Assembly (NCBI GenBank): GCA_041674745.1
Contig: JBAYVD010000001.1
Coordinates: forward strand, 248,001-312,000
DNA from: UBA2040 sp041674745
GTDB lineage: Bacteria > Bacteroidota > Bacteroidia > Flavobacteriales_D > Crocinitomicaceae
Length of the DNA stretch: 64,000 nt
Direction: 5' to 3'
The notes below the pieces were generated by a model. It had not been told where the DNA came from and made no database searches. It saw nothing but the letters and a program-made list of their open reading frames with translations. The translations under genes were made by a program, and so were the position numbers. Numbering within the stretch: position 1 is the stretch's first letter; each line of letters opens with the position of its first letter. This document shows, piece by piece, positions 36,587 to 46,091 of this stretch.

Positions 36587-38233
36587 TTAAGGATTTACTA
36601 TTTTTTTATAAGCAGCATTGTCTTGCAAAATCTCAACCGCTTTTTCGATAAAATCATCTGTTTTGAATGAGTTAACAACGCGACCTTTTTGAAAATAGTA
36701 TCGAGAAACGATTTCATTTTCCAATAACTCTTCAATTTCACTTTTGAATTTTTCCAAATCGCGCTCTTTGGATGGAACAACTTTGGCTAATAGCGATTCG
36801 TATTCTGCGCTTGCATCCTTGTAATAACCTTCTTCTTCCGCCGTTTCTTTCATTTTCTTCAACATTTCCTCAGAGGCTGTAGAATAGGTGAATTCTTGTG
36901 CTAACGCATATTTTTTAAAATCTTCGTAATCTGCCTCGGTCAGTTTATAGGTGCTAGCCTCAGCAATAGTCGGGTGAGATTTGGTGTAATTGGTCGACCA
37001 ATCGAAAATAATATTGTCAACGTAAAGTGTTGCCGTCAATCGACTCAATTCTCCTTTGTCAATCTTCACATCCGGTTCGATGCCTCTTCCATCAATTACT
37101 TCTCGACCGTTGGCGGTTTTGAATTTTTTCAAAAGAGAATCGGCAATTTCAGCTGGTTTTGATCCATCTTCTTTGTCGTAATATTCAAGACGTTGCACAC
37201 ATCGTCCAGATGGCGTATAGTATTTGGCAATGGTCAATTTCATCTTGGAGCCATATTTCAAATCATACACACGTTGCACCAATCCTTTTCCATAAGAAGT
37301 GGTGCCTAAAATTGCAGCGCGATCCAAATCTTGTAAACTTCCAGCAACAATCTCACTAGCCGAAGCACTATTCTCGTCGATTAATACAATTACTGGAATG
37401 TCTAAATCTTGCGGATTATTGGAGGTTTTGTACACACGATTTTCTTCTTCTACTCGGCCTTTGGTCGTCACGACTGTTTGACCCCGTTTTACAAACAAAT
37501 TTACAATCTTCACAGCTTCTATGAGAAGTCCACCGCCATTTCCTCGTAAGTCAAGCACCAGTTCAGTCATTCCTTGGCTTTTTAGATCTGTGAACGCTTT
37601 TTCAACATCAGCAGCAGCCGTTTGTGTGAAACTGTTTAATTTGATATAACCGATGTTGTCTTTGATGATTCCAGAATAAGGTACGTCGGGTAATTTTATT
37701 TCGTCCCGTGTTACGGATAAAGTTTGCTTTGTCCCATCGCGTTCGATCTCCACTTTGATGGTGGTACCTTTTGGCCCTTTTAACGCTGTAGAAACGACAT
37801 CTGAGCTTTTGTCTTCCATGGAAATCCCGTCGATGGAAAGTATTTTGTCACCCGCTCTTAGGCCTGCTTGTACAGATGGACTTCCTTCGTAGGGTTCTAT
37901 AATGTACGTGTTTCCTTTAATTTTTCGAATTACCGCTCCGATACCACCATATTGTCCTGTGGTCATCAAACGGTAATCCTCCATGTCATTTTCGTGATAA
38001 TATACGGTGTACGGATCGAGTTCCTTCAACATCGCGTCGATACCGACTTTTGACAACTTACCCGGTTGTGGTTCGTCCACGTAATACATTTCCAGGTTTT
38101 GATAAATTAAGTCAATCAATTCCAAATTTTTAACCACTTCAAATCCATTGGATTGAGCAGTGAAAGGAGACTGAAGAACAAAAAGTAATAAAATAGATGC
38201 GAAGAAATGTCTAAGATTTTGTTGGTTGTTCAT
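36587..38233 (-). CDS. S41-family C-terminal processing protease
   Basis: 548 residues, exported (signal FFASILLLFVLQSPFTAQS). A PDZ domain lies at about 85-175 (GGIGAVIRKIKGNTYIIEPYEG, SVQAGLRAGDKILSIDG). The protease domain follows, with ELVLDLRGNGGGLLIEA, the catalytic Ser in DENSASASEIVAG and the Lys in GTTSYGKGLVQ. CtpA/Prc-type proteases trim or degrade periplasmic proteins. The C-terminal 150 residues are helical and common in Bacteroidota members. Its start overlaps the rnpA end by 23 bp. This rnpA-S41 order is typical of the phylum. Confidence 0.94.
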   Translation of the reverse strand: MNNQQNLRHFFASILLLFVLQSPFTAQSNGFEVVKNLELIDLIYQNLEMYYVDEPQPGKLSKVGIDAMLKELDPYTVYYHENDMEDYRLMTTGQYGGIGAVIRKIKGNTYIIEPYEGSPSVQAGLRAGDKILSIDGISMEDKSSDVVSTALKGPKGTTIKVEIERDGTKQTLSVTRDEIKLPDVPYSGIIKDNIGYIKLNSFTQTAAADVEKAFTDLKSQGMTELVLDLRGNGGGLLIEAVKIVNLFVKRGQTVVTTKGRVEEENRVYKTSNNPQDLDIPVIVLIDENSASASEIVAGSLQDLDRAAILGTTSYGKGLVQRVYDLKYGSKMKLTIAKYYTPSGRCVQRLEYYDKEDGSKPAEIADSLLKKFKTANGREVIDGRGIEPDVKIDKGELSRLTATLYVDNIIFDWSTNYTKSHPTIAEASTYKLTEADYEDFKKYALAQEFTYSTASEEMLKKMKETAEEEGYYKDASAEYESLLAKVVPSKERDLEKFKSEIEELLENEIVSRYYFQKGRVVNSFKTDDFIEKAVEILQDNAAYKKIVNP

Positions 38234-38639
38234 GTTTGATATTTTCTATGAGAAGCGCTAAAAATTGATCTGTTTTTTTGAAGAGTTCATCATATTTTAG
38301 GTCCTCTTTGTTTGTGTACAAAAGGAAAAAAGACAAATGAAGTCCATTTTTGACAAGTAACGTTTCCAAATTTAATTTATTCTTTCGAATGGCCTCTTTG
38401 ATTTTGCGTTTAATGTGATTTCGGTCTTTCGCTTTTTTAAAATTCCGTTTGGGTACTCCGATGACAACTTGAAAAGGGGTTGGTTGGCTTTCTGAGGACA
38501 GTAGATAGTGCGCAGTAAAAGGAAATTTGTGCATTTTTTTCCCTTCTTTGAACAGCGAAGCAATTTTTTTTTCGCTACACAATTTGTAATTTTTGCCTAG
38601 TTTCTGATTGATTAGCACATTTTCATTTTCTGAAACCAT
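38211..38639 (-). CDS. rnpA: ribonuclease P protein component
   Basis: A 142-residue basic protein that binds RNase P RNA and helps cut 5' leaders from pre-tRNA. The RNA-binding motif is FKKAKDRNHIKRKIKEAIR, with the RNR-like core. The N-terminal KLGKNYKLCSEKKIASLF stretch is typical. It is slightly longer than the classical about 120 residues because of an N-terminal extension. rpmH, its usual neighbour in other phyla, is not here. The gene overlaps the protease gene downstream. Confidence 0.94.
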   Translation of the reverse strand: MVSENENVLINQKLGKNYKLCSEKKIASLFKEGKKMHKFPFTAHYLLSSESQPTPFQVVIGVPKRNFKKAKDRNHIKRKIKEAIRKNKLNLETLLVKNGLHLSFFLLYTNKEDLKYDELFKKTDQFLALLIENIKHEQPTKS

Positions 38640-38670
38640 GGAAAAAAATTGAGTCGTATTTTACCTGCAA

Positions 38671-39066
38671 TTAATCGAGACGAGGAAGGTTAATCATTTC
38701 TCTTACTATAAAACAAGCAGGAAAAGTTTTGTTGGAAGCATCCCGAATTTTTTCGGCATCGTTGTAGTTTCTACAATCACCAGCTTTTAACAAATAATTA
38801 GGTGCATTGTATATAATATAGGTCTCCACCGTCGGGTTCATGCTAATGAAGCGAGAACGAAGCGCATCTATTTTTTTCTTATCAGAATCAAAAGCCAACT
38901 GAACACGGTAACCGGCAATTTGAGGAATGCCACTAGCAGAAAGTGGGAATGCTTGTTTGCGAACCAAACCGTCGACACGTGGATCTTTTATGATTTCAAT
39001 TCCTTCTGTTTGTCCAAAGGAATTTAAGGATAGTAAAACAAACAGTATATGAATAGCATTTTTCAT
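38671..39066 (-). CDS. small exported SPOR-like protein
   Basis: About 131 residues. A signal peptide (AIHILFVLLSLNSFGQ) leads to a C-terminal SPOR-like fold (IAGYRVQLAFDSDKKKIDAL ... YLLKAGDCRNYNDAEKIRD), the domain that binds denuded peptidoglycan glycans, often in division proteins. The frame is open to 39105, but ATG 39066 gives the proper signal peptide, with a -7 element upstream. It heads the run to rnpA and the S41 protease (31-bp gap to rnpA). Confidence 0.82.
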   Translation of the reverse strand: MKNAIHILFVLLSLNSFGQTEGIEIIKDPRVDGLVRKQAFPLSASGIPQIAGYRVQLAFDSDKKKIDALRSRFISMNPTVETYIIYNAPNYLLKAGDCRNYNDAEKIRDASNKTFPACFIVREMINLPRLD

Positions 39067-39092
39067 GGTGTTGTGCAAAAAATATGATTTTA

Positions 39093-39100
39093 CAAAAATA
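39093..39100 (-). promoter_or_regulatory. predicted -7 element for the SPOR-rnpA-S41 run
   Basis: The reverse strand reads TATTTTTG, exact TAnnTTTG. A TTTG (39120-39117) lies 16 bases upstream, slightly closer than usual. Confidence 0.5.
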
Positions 39101-39253
39101 AACAATTCGGGTTATCCAAAAGTAAAATTAAAAACCTTTTCACGGGTAGGCAATTCTCGGTCAATAATCATTCCAGAAATTTGATTCGACTCTATTTCAG
39201 GGAGATTGTTAAAAAAAATTAATTAATCCAATGCGCGTCCACAACATTCCTTA

Positions 39254-39270
39254 TTTAGAATCATTTTAAA
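39254..39270. promoter_or_regulatory. imperfect palindrome upstream of the act-cox operon
   Basis: TTTAGAAT-C-ATTTTAAA is a 17-bp dyad with one mismatch, about 60 bp upstream of the -7 element. A perfect AAACGTTT palindrome follows at 39278-39285. Either may be a regulator site. The rest of the 316-bp gap (39067-39382) holds no open frame beyond the two promoters. Confidence 0.35.
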
Positions 39271-39328
39271 TTAGACAAAACGTTTCTAAAAATTGTCATA
39301 ATAATGTCAGTAGGTATACTGATTCTAC

Positions 39329-39336
39329 TAAATTTG
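39329..39336 (+). promoter_or_regulatory. predicted -7 element for the act-cox operon
   Basis: TAAATTTG matches TAnnTTTG exactly, 46 bases before the actA ATG. No good -33 box. It is the only strong candidate for driving the eight-gene respiratory operon. Confidence 0.45.
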
Positions 39337-39382
39337 CAAGCGTTGGAAAAACCAATTTCGGATTCCAATTACAGTTTTTTAA

Positions 39383-40732
39383 ATGAAAATATCTATCAGT
39401 CAGATGTTTAGAAACTTTAACAAATGGTGTTTAGGATTGTTGACCGTTGCGTTAACGACCTTTACTTTCAATTCCTCGGCACAAGGAGAGGCACTTTTCA
39501 AAGCGAAATGTGCAAGTTGCCACCAACCTCATAAGAATGGAACTGGTCCAAAGCTTTTCGAAGTCCGCAAAAAGTGGGCAGACGGAGGAGCGAAGGAAGG
39601 GTCCATTTATCAATGGGTAAATAATTGGCAAACCGCAGCAGCGAACGATCCATACGCGAAAAGCGTATCGGCTTGGTCGCCTACGGCGATGAACCAATTC
39701 CCAGAATTGAACGAGGCAGACATTATTTCCATAATGGATTGGGTAGATGCTCAACCAGACCCAGCTACAGCCGCTGCAACCACTCCAGGTGTTGCAATGG
39801 AACCAGGTATGGTAGAAGAAGAACCTAGTAAAACGTGGGTATGGGTATTGTTGGCAACGATTTTCTTTGTTGTAATCTCTGCAGTAGGTGGCGTTCGTCG
39901 ACAATTGAAACAAGCCACTGAAATTTCAAATGGTGAAACACCTAAGGAAGCCCTTAGCTACATGGGAGAGTTCAAATCTTGGGCATACCACAACAAAGCA
40001 ATTGTAGGAGTTTCTACTTTGATTGTTTTCATTACCTTATTGGTATGGGGGATTCAAGGCTTAGGAAATATCGGTGTGGTTCAAGGTTACCAACCTTCTC
40101 AGCCGATTCAATTCCCGCACGCTATTCATACCGGTGTCAATGGGATTGATTGTAAATATTGCCACAACTCTGTAGACAAATCCAAAACAGCTGGATTGCC
40201 ATCGGTGAATGTTTGTATGAATTGTCACAAACAAATTAATGGTGTTACACCAGCCCAGCAAGAAAAAATTGCAAAAATTTACGAAGCAGCAGGCTGGGAT
40301 CCAGCAGGAGCGGGTAAATACACAGGTGTAACAAAAGAAATCGTTTGGAACAAAGTACATGCTTTGCCGGATCACGTATATTTCCCGCATTCACAACACG
40401 TTGCTGTAGCAGGAATTGATTGTAAACAATGTCACGGAGATATGACGAAACAAGTTGAAAATGTGAAAATTCAACCGGTGGAGGAATTGAACAAAATCGA
40501 AGGAAATGTTCAATTGACACGACCAACGATGACAATGGGATGGTGTATCGAATGTCACGGTGTGAAAGAAATTTCGACTGGGTCATTGGATTCAAAAAAC
40601 AGTGGTTACTACAATGAAATCCACAGACGTTTATTGAACAACGACAAAAAACTTTACTCTGAATATTTGAAAGATGGTAAAGTAACAGTGAAAGAATTGG
40701 GTGGCTGGGAATGTGCTAAATGCCACTATTAA
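39383..40732 (+). CDS. actA: alternative complex III subunit ActA (multiheme cytochrome c)
   Basis: A 449-residue periplasmic, membrane-anchored cytochrome. A signal peptide ends near residue 34. There is an N-terminal monoheme domain (CASCH, residues 43-47), two membrane helices (near 155 and 208), then five more CxxCH sites: CKYCH, CMNCH, CKQCH, CIECH and CAKCH. Six hemes in all. The pentaheme part is the classical ActA; the extra N-terminal cytochrome domain is usual in Bacteroidota. It passes electrons from the quinol site to the acceptor. First gene of the operon. Confidence 0.94.
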   Translation: MKISISQMFRNFNKWCLGLLTVALTTFTFNSSAQGEALFKAKCASCHQPHKNGTGPKLFEVRKKWADGGAKEGSIYQWVNNWQTAAANDPYAKSVSAWSPTAMNQFPELNEADIISIMDWVDAQPDPATAAATTPGVAMEPGMVEEEPSKTWVWVLLATIFFVVISAVGGVRRQLKQATEISNGETPKEALSYMGEFKSWAYHNKAIVGVSTLIVFITLLVWGIQGLGNIGVVQGYQPSQPIQFPHAIHTGVNGIDCKYCHNSVDKSKTAGLPSVNVCMNCHKQINGVTPAQQEKIAKIYEAAGWDPAGAGKYTGVTKEIVWNKVHALPDHVYFPHSQHVAVAGIDCKQCHGDMTKQVENVKIQPVEELNKIEGNVQLTRPTMTMGWCIECHGVKEISTGSLDSKNSGYYNEIHRRLLNNDKKLYSEYLKDGKVTVKELGGWECAKCHY

Positions 40733-40768
40733 TAAGAATTTAAGAATCGAAGTACTCGAATATAGATT

Positions 40769-43700
40769 ATGGGAATGACTAGAAAATATTGGAAAGGTCT
40801 CGAAGAATTGAAAGAGACACCAGAGTTCCTCAAAAGCAGAGACGAAGAGTTTCCGAAAGAAACTACGGTTGAAGATTTTTTAAGTGATGACAGTCTTGCT
40901 GAAACATCAACAGCAAGAAGAGATTTCTTGAAATTCTTAGGTTTTAGTGTTGCAGCGGCAACTGTGGCAGCTTGTGAAGCGCCAGTTGTAAAGGCAATTC
41001 CTTACGTAAACAAACCAGAAAACGTAACACCGGGTATGCCAACTTGGTATGCATCGACTTATTATGATGGTAATTCTTACGCAAGTATCTTAGTGAAAAC
41101 GCGTGAGGGTCGACCTATCTTCATTAAAGGAAATAAAGATCACGGAATTACAAAAGGTGCAACGAATCCTCAGATTATTGCTTCCGTTTTGGGATTGTAT
41201 GATAGCGCAAGATTGACCAATCCTACAAAAGGAGGTGAGGCAACAACTTGGTCAGCTATTGATAAAGATATAACAGCTGCTATTGCAAAAGTGAAAGCCA
41301 AAAATGGAAAAGTTGTATTGGTATCCAATTCAATTATTAGTCCATCAACTGGAACGGCGATTGCGGGTTTAGCAACTTCTTTAGGGTCAACTCCTGAAAA
41401 CGAAACATTCCAACACATTCAATACGATGCGCAATCTTATGCGGGAATTCGTAAAGCGAACTTGGAATCGTTCGGAGAAGCATTTATTCCTGATTACGAT
41501 TTTTCAAAAGCGAAAACAGTTGTCAGTGTTGGAGCGGACTTCATGAATTCTTGGTTGTTGCCAACGCAATTCATAGGTCAATACATGTCACGTCGTAACC
41601 CAGATGGGGAATGGATGACGAAACACTACCAGTTTGAGACAAATATGTCCATTACTGGATCAAATGCGGACGAGCGAGGGATGATTAAACCATCGCAACA
41701 AGCAAATGTGTTGGCTTATCTATTGAATGCAATGGGTGCTTCGGTAAACGGAGTTTCCACGGAATTGTCAGCTCAAGCGAAAAAAGTAGCCGACGAAGCC
41801 GTTAAATCATTGAAAGCATCAAAAGGTGCCGCTTTGGTTGTTGCTGGTTCAAACAATGCTGCGGTTCAAATCTTAGCCAACAAATTGAACTCGATTTTAG
41901 GATCGTATGGTTCCACAATCAACACAGCAGATAAAATCAATTTGTTCCAATCGCAAGATGACAAAATGAATGCATTTGTTGCCGATGTGATTGCTGGCAA
42001 AGGTGCTGACTTGGTTTTATTCTACGGAGTGAATCCAGTTTACACACATGCTGACGGAGCGAAATTTGGTGAGGCATTGAAGAAAATGAAAAATACAATT
42101 TCGTTTTCACAATACGCAGATGAAACAGCAGCGAATTGCGAATACATTTGCCCTGATCACCACGCATTGGAATCTTGGAATGATTTTAACCCAAAAACAA
42201 GTCATTACGCAGTAGCTCAACCGACAATTCGTCCTTTGCACAATACAGCACAGGCGCAAGAGTCGATGATGGTATGGGCAGGAATGGCTGATAGAGGTGG
42301 AAAAGATTCGAAAGTATTTTACAATGTAATCGAGGGAAATTGGGATACTTATGGATTCCAAATGCAAACAGAATATACTGATTTAGCCACGTACTGGGGT
42401 GTTGTCGTACACAACAGTGTTGGAACAGATACACCAGCAATGGGTGAAACCGTTTCATTCAATGAAGCAGCTACGAGCGGTTTAGCAGGAAAATTGCCAG
42501 CAACAGCAGCTTTGGAAGTTGAATTGTACCAAAAATCAGGAATTGGTCTAGGAGATCAAGCGAACAACCCTTGGTTGCAAGAGCTTCCAGATCCAATTAC
42601 AAAAGTAACTTGGGACAACTACATTACCATGAATCCTGTTGAGATGAATGGTACCTATGCTACAACTTTTGACCAAGAACACGGATTAAATTTGGCAACG
42701 GTTACTGTGAATGGTAAATCCGTTACCTTACCGGTTTATCCAACACCAGGTCAAGCACCAGGAACAGTTGGTATCGCTTTGGGTTATGGTCGTGGAGCAA
42801 ATGGAGAAAACATTGGACGCGCGGCTTTCCAAACGAAAGAATATGGAGGTTACGTCCAAAATGAAAAAGGAAATCCAACGCCAATTGGGGCGAATGTATT
42901 TGCTTTTGTAGGCAAAGAAAACGGAACAAATGTTTATTCGGCTTCGGCTTCTATTAAAAAAGAAGAAGGAATGTATCCAATTGCGGCGACTCAAATTCAC
43001 CATACGGTGATGGCTCGTCATTCAATTGTTCGTGAAACAACCTTGTCGACTTACAATTCTAAAGGAAAAGAAGCATACAATCCAGCATATACCTTACAAA
43101 AATTGGATGCAAACGGTCACCACGTGGAAGCGCCAATGAGCGAATTCGATTTGTGGGATTCACATCCAGTTGAGAAAATTGGCCACCGTTGGGCAATGAC
43201 TATTGACTTGAGCTCTTGCTACGGTTGTGGTTCTTGTTTGATCGCTTGTCAGTCTGAAAACAACGTTCCAGTTGTAGGAAAAGACGAAGTAAGAAGAGGT
43301 CGTGAAATGCACTGGTTGCGAATTGACCGTTACTTCTCTTCGGATGAAGAAGCCGCTGTAGGAACTAGAAAAAATAAAGATACTTTCTCTTTTGATGCAG
43401 CAGAAATTGCAGCAGAAAATCCGAAAGTCGTTCATATGCCAATGATGTGTCACCACTGTAATCACGCACCTTGTGAAACAGTTTGTCCAGTAGCAGCTAC
43501 CAATCATAGCAATGAAGGGTTGAATCAAATGGCCTACAACAGATGTATTGGTACTAGATATTGTGCGAACAACTGTCCATATAAAGTGCGTCGCTTCAAC
43601 TGGTTCAACTACCCATCTTATAAAAAATTCACAGAAATCAACCCTGCACAAGACGATTTAGGTCGTATGGTGTTGAATCCAGATGTTACGGTTCGTACGC

Positions 43701-44047
43701 GAGGTGTCATGGAGAAATGTTCTTTCTGTGTTCAAAGAATTCAAGCAGGTAAATTAGTTGCCAAAACAGAAGAGCGTCCAGTGATGGATGGAGATGTTAC
43801 AACTGCCTGTGCAGATGCATGTCCAGCAAACGCAATCATCGTTGGTGACTGGAATGACTTGAAATCATTGGTTCGCACAAGTTCAGATGACAAACGAGCT
43901 TATCAAGCCTTAGAAGAAGTCGGCGTGAAACCAAATATGTGGTACAAAACCAAAGTTCGAAATGAAGAAAACAAGGAATTGGATCATCTTCAAGTAGAAC
44001 CGCCTGTTGCGCACCACGGAGGAAGCGAAGAAAAAGCACATCATTAA
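40769..44047 (+). CDS. actB: alternative complex III iron-sulfur subunit ActB (fused B1/B2)
   Basis: 1092 residues. A Tat-type signal (ARRDFLKFLGFSVAAAT) leads to a molybdopterin-oxidoreductase-like half (to about residue 740) and a ferredoxin-like half. The cysteine groups are CYGCGSCLIAC, CHHCNHAPCETVC, CIGTRYCANNC and CSFCVQRIQ...CADAC, fitting three 4Fe-4S clusters and one 3Fe-4S cluster as in the family. ACIII relatives lack the Mo cofactor. Electrons from quinol probably run through these clusters to the ActA hemes. The fused form is normal. Confidence 0.95.
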   Translation: MGMTRKYWKGLEELKETPEFLKSRDEEFPKETTVEDFLSDDSLAETSTARRDFLKFLGFSVAAATVAACEAPVVKAIPYVNKPENVTPGMPTWYASTYYDGNSYASILVKTREGRPIFIKGNKDHGITKGATNPQIIASVLGLYDSARLTNPTKGGEATTWSAIDKDITAAIAKVKAKNGKVVLVSNSIISPSTGTAIAGLATSLGSTPENETFQHIQYDAQSYAGIRKANLESFGEAFIPDYDFSKAKTVVSVGADFMNSWLLPTQFIGQYMSRRNPDGEWMTKHYQFETNMSITGSNADERGMIKPSQQANVLAYLLNAMGASVNGVSTELSAQAKKVADEAVKSLKASKGAALVVAGSNNAAVQILANKLNSILGSYGSTINTADKINLFQSQDDKMNAFVADVIAGKGADLVLFYGVNPVYTHADGAKFGEALKKMKNTISFSQYADETAANCEYICPDHHALESWNDFNPKTSHYAVAQPTIRPLHNTAQAQESMMVWAGMADRGGKDSKVFYNVIEGNWDTYGFQMQTEYTDLATYWGVVVHNSVGTDTPAMGETVSFNEAATSGLAGKLPATAALEVELYQKSGIGLGDQANNPWLQELPDPITKVTWDNYITMNPVEMNGTYATTFDQEHGLNLATVTVNGKSVTLPVYPTPGQAPGTVGIALGYGRGANGENIGRAAFQTKEYGGYVQNEKGNPTPIGANVFAFVGKENGTNVYSASASIKKEEGMYPIAATQIHHTVMARHSIVRETTLSTYNSKGKEAYNPAYTLQKLDANGHHVEAPMSEFDLWDSHPVEKIGHRWAMTIDLSSCYGCGSCLIACQSENNVPVVGKDEVRRGREMHWLRIDRYFSSDEEAAVGTRKNKDTFSFDAAEIAAENPKVVHMPMMCHHCNHAPCETVCPVAATNHSNEGLNQMAYNRCIGTRYCANNCPYKVRRFNWFNYPSYKKFTEINPAQDDLGRMVLNPDVTVRTRGVMEKCSFCVQRIQAGKLVAKTEERPVMDGDVTTACADACPANAIIVGDWNDLKSLVRTSSDDKRAYQALEEVGVKPNMWYKTKVRNEENKELDHLQVEPPVAHHGGSEEKAHH

Positions 44048-44069
44048 TTAAGAAATAAATTAGACTGTA

Positions 44070-45491
44070 ATGCATAAGGAAGCAGCAATTAGAGAACCCC
44101 TCATTTTAGGACACAAGTCCTTCCATGATGTTACTGAGGATGTATGCCGTCCGATCGAAGACAAAGCCCCAAAAATGTGGTATATCTTGTTCGGAATCGC
44201 CGCCATCATTGGTTTGTACGGAGTAGGTTGTATCCTCTACCTTTTGGGAACAGGGGTTGGAGTTTGGGGATTGAATAAGACCATTGGATGGGCTTGGGAT
44301 ATTACCAACTTCGTTTGGTGGGTTGGTATCGGTCACGCCGGAACCTTAATCTCAGCCGTATTGTTATTGTTCCGTCAAAAATGGAGAATGGCGATCAATC
44401 GATCCGCTGAAGCGATGACCATTTTTGCCGTATTTATGGCAGGTTTGTTTCCATTGATTCACATGGGTCGTTTGTGGTTAGGATACTGGGTATTGCCTTT
44501 GCCAAATCAATTCGGTTCTTTGTGGGTAAACTTTAACTCACCTTTGTTGTGGGATGTATTCGCGATTTCAACATACCTTTCAGTATCCTTGGTTTTCTGG
44601 TACATCGGTTTGATTCCTGATTTCGCAACCATTCGTGATAGAGCTAAAAAACCAATTTCTAAAAAAATGTACGGTATACTTTCTTTTGGCTGGTCTGGAA
44701 GAGCGAAACACTGGAATCGTTTTGAATTGGTATCGTTGGTTTTAGCTGGTTTGGCAACACCATTGGTATTCTCGGTTCACTCGATTGTATCTTTTGACTT
44801 TGCTACATCAGTTATCCCAGGATGGCATACGACGATTTTCCCTCCGTACTTCGTTGCTGGAGCGGTATTCTCAGGATTTGCCATGGTACAAACGTTGATG
44901 TTGGTGATGCGTAAAGCAATGGGTCTTGAGGCGTATATCCATACAAAACACGTTGAATACATGAACATTGTCATCATGGTGACGGGTTCAATCGTTGGAA
45001 CGGCCTACATTACAGAGTTGTTTATCTCATGGTATTCAGGAGTTGAATACGAAGCCTATGCATTCATCAATCGTGCAACAGGTCCTTACTGGTGGGCTTA
45101 TTGGAGTATGATGACCTGTAACGTTGTTTCTCCACAGTTGATGTGGTTCAAAAAATTGAGAACGAGTTTAGTATTTACTTTTATCATTTCGATTGTAGTA
45201 AATATCGGTATGTGGTTTGAGCGTTACGTAATTATCGTGACATCTCTTCACCGAGATTATCTTCCTTCTTCTTGGAGTATGCACTACCCAAGTCATATCG
45301 ATATCGGTGTGTATGTTGGAACCATCGGATTGTTCTTTGTGTTTTTCTTATTGTTTGCTCGTTTCTTCCCAGTATTGGCTTTAAATGAGGTAAAATCAAT
45401 TTTGAAAAGTTCAGGAGAATCTTATAAAAATGCACCGGATACGCACCACGGACACGGTCATTCAGCAATCGAAAATAATAACGAACATTAA
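44070..45491 (+). CDS. actC: alternative complex III membrane subunit ActC (NrfD-like)
   Basis: A 473-residue NrfD/PsrC-type integral membrane protein with about ten helices, the first near residue 37. The family segment WWVGIGHAGTLISAVLLLFR lies in helix 2. Such subunits hold the quinol-binding site next to ActB. The C-terminus is His-rich (DTHHGHGHSA). It follows actB after 22 bp. Confidence 0.94.
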   Translation: MHKEAAIREPLILGHKSFHDVTEDVCRPIEDKAPKMWYILFGIAAIIGLYGVGCILYLLGTGVGVWGLNKTIGWAWDITNFVWWVGIGHAGTLISAVLLLFRQKWRMAINRSAEAMTIFAVFMAGLFPLIHMGRLWLGYWVLPLPNQFGSLWVNFNSPLLWDVFAISTYLSVSLVFWYIGLIPDFATIRDRAKKPISKKMYGILSFGWSGRAKHWNRFELVSLVLAGLATPLVFSVHSIVSFDFATSVIPGWHTTIFPPYFVAGAVFSGFAMVQTLMLVMRKAMGLEAYIHTKHVEYMNIVIMVTGSIVGTAYITELFISWYSGVEYEAYAFINRATGPYWWAYWSMMTCNVVSPQLMWFKKLRTSLVFTFIISIVVNIGMWFERYVIIVTSLHRDYLPSSWSMHYPSHIDIGVYVGTIGLFFVFFLLFARFFPVLALNEVKSILKSSGESYKNAPDTHHGHGHSAIENNNEH

Positions 45492-45499
45492 GACAAGTC

Positions 45500-46036
45500 A
45501 TGGCAGAGAGAGTATTTTATGCAATGTATGACGACGATGATATCCTCAAAGATGGGGCGAAACATTTGGTGTCAAAAGGAGTAAAAGTTTCAGAAGTTTT
45601 TTCTCCATTTCCGATCCACGGAATTGATCCGATTATTGGTATCAAAAACACACGATTGGGCATCATGGCCTTCGTTTATGGTTTGACAGGTTTGTTGTTA
45701 GCAACCATTGGAATGCGTTATTTCATGGTAGTAGATTGGCCAATGAACATTGGTGGTAAACCAAATTTTACCTATATGGACAATATTTTGGCGTTCATAC
45801 CAATCACGTTCGAGTTTACGGTTTTGTGTGCTGCACACGGTATGGCGATTACCTATATGTTGAGAAACAGAACTTTACCAGGTATTGCACCGCAAAATCC
45901 AGATCCACGTACAACGGATGATCGATTTGTTATGGAAATCCGTTTATCTGAAAACACAAAATTTTCAGCAGACGATTTACAGAACATGTTGAAAGAAACG
46001 GGAATTGTAGAACTAGATCAAAAAGAATTAAATTAA
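45500..46036 (+). CDS. actD: alternative complex III subunit ActD (DUF3341)
   Basis: 178 residues, two membrane helices (about 54-75 and 100-120). The N-terminal part is soluble, with VKVSEVFSPFPIHGIDPIIG, the DUF3341 signature. The C-terminal soluble tail ends VMEIRLSENTKFSADDLQN. It is a structural membrane subunit of ACIII with no cofactor known. It starts 8 bp after actC. Confidence 0.93.
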   Translation: MAERVFYAMYDDDDILKDGAKHLVSKGVKVSEVFSPFPIHGIDPIIGIKNTRLGIMAFVYGLTGLLLATIGMRYFMVVDWPMNIGGKPNFTYMDNILAFIPITFEFTVLCAAHGMAITYMLRNRTLPGIAPQNPDPRTTDDRFVMEIRLSENTKFSADDLQNMLKETGIVELDQKELN

Positions 46037-46091
46037 TTTGCCAAGAACCTATTTCGGTAGGTACGTCTGACAAAGTAAAAAGATAAGACAG

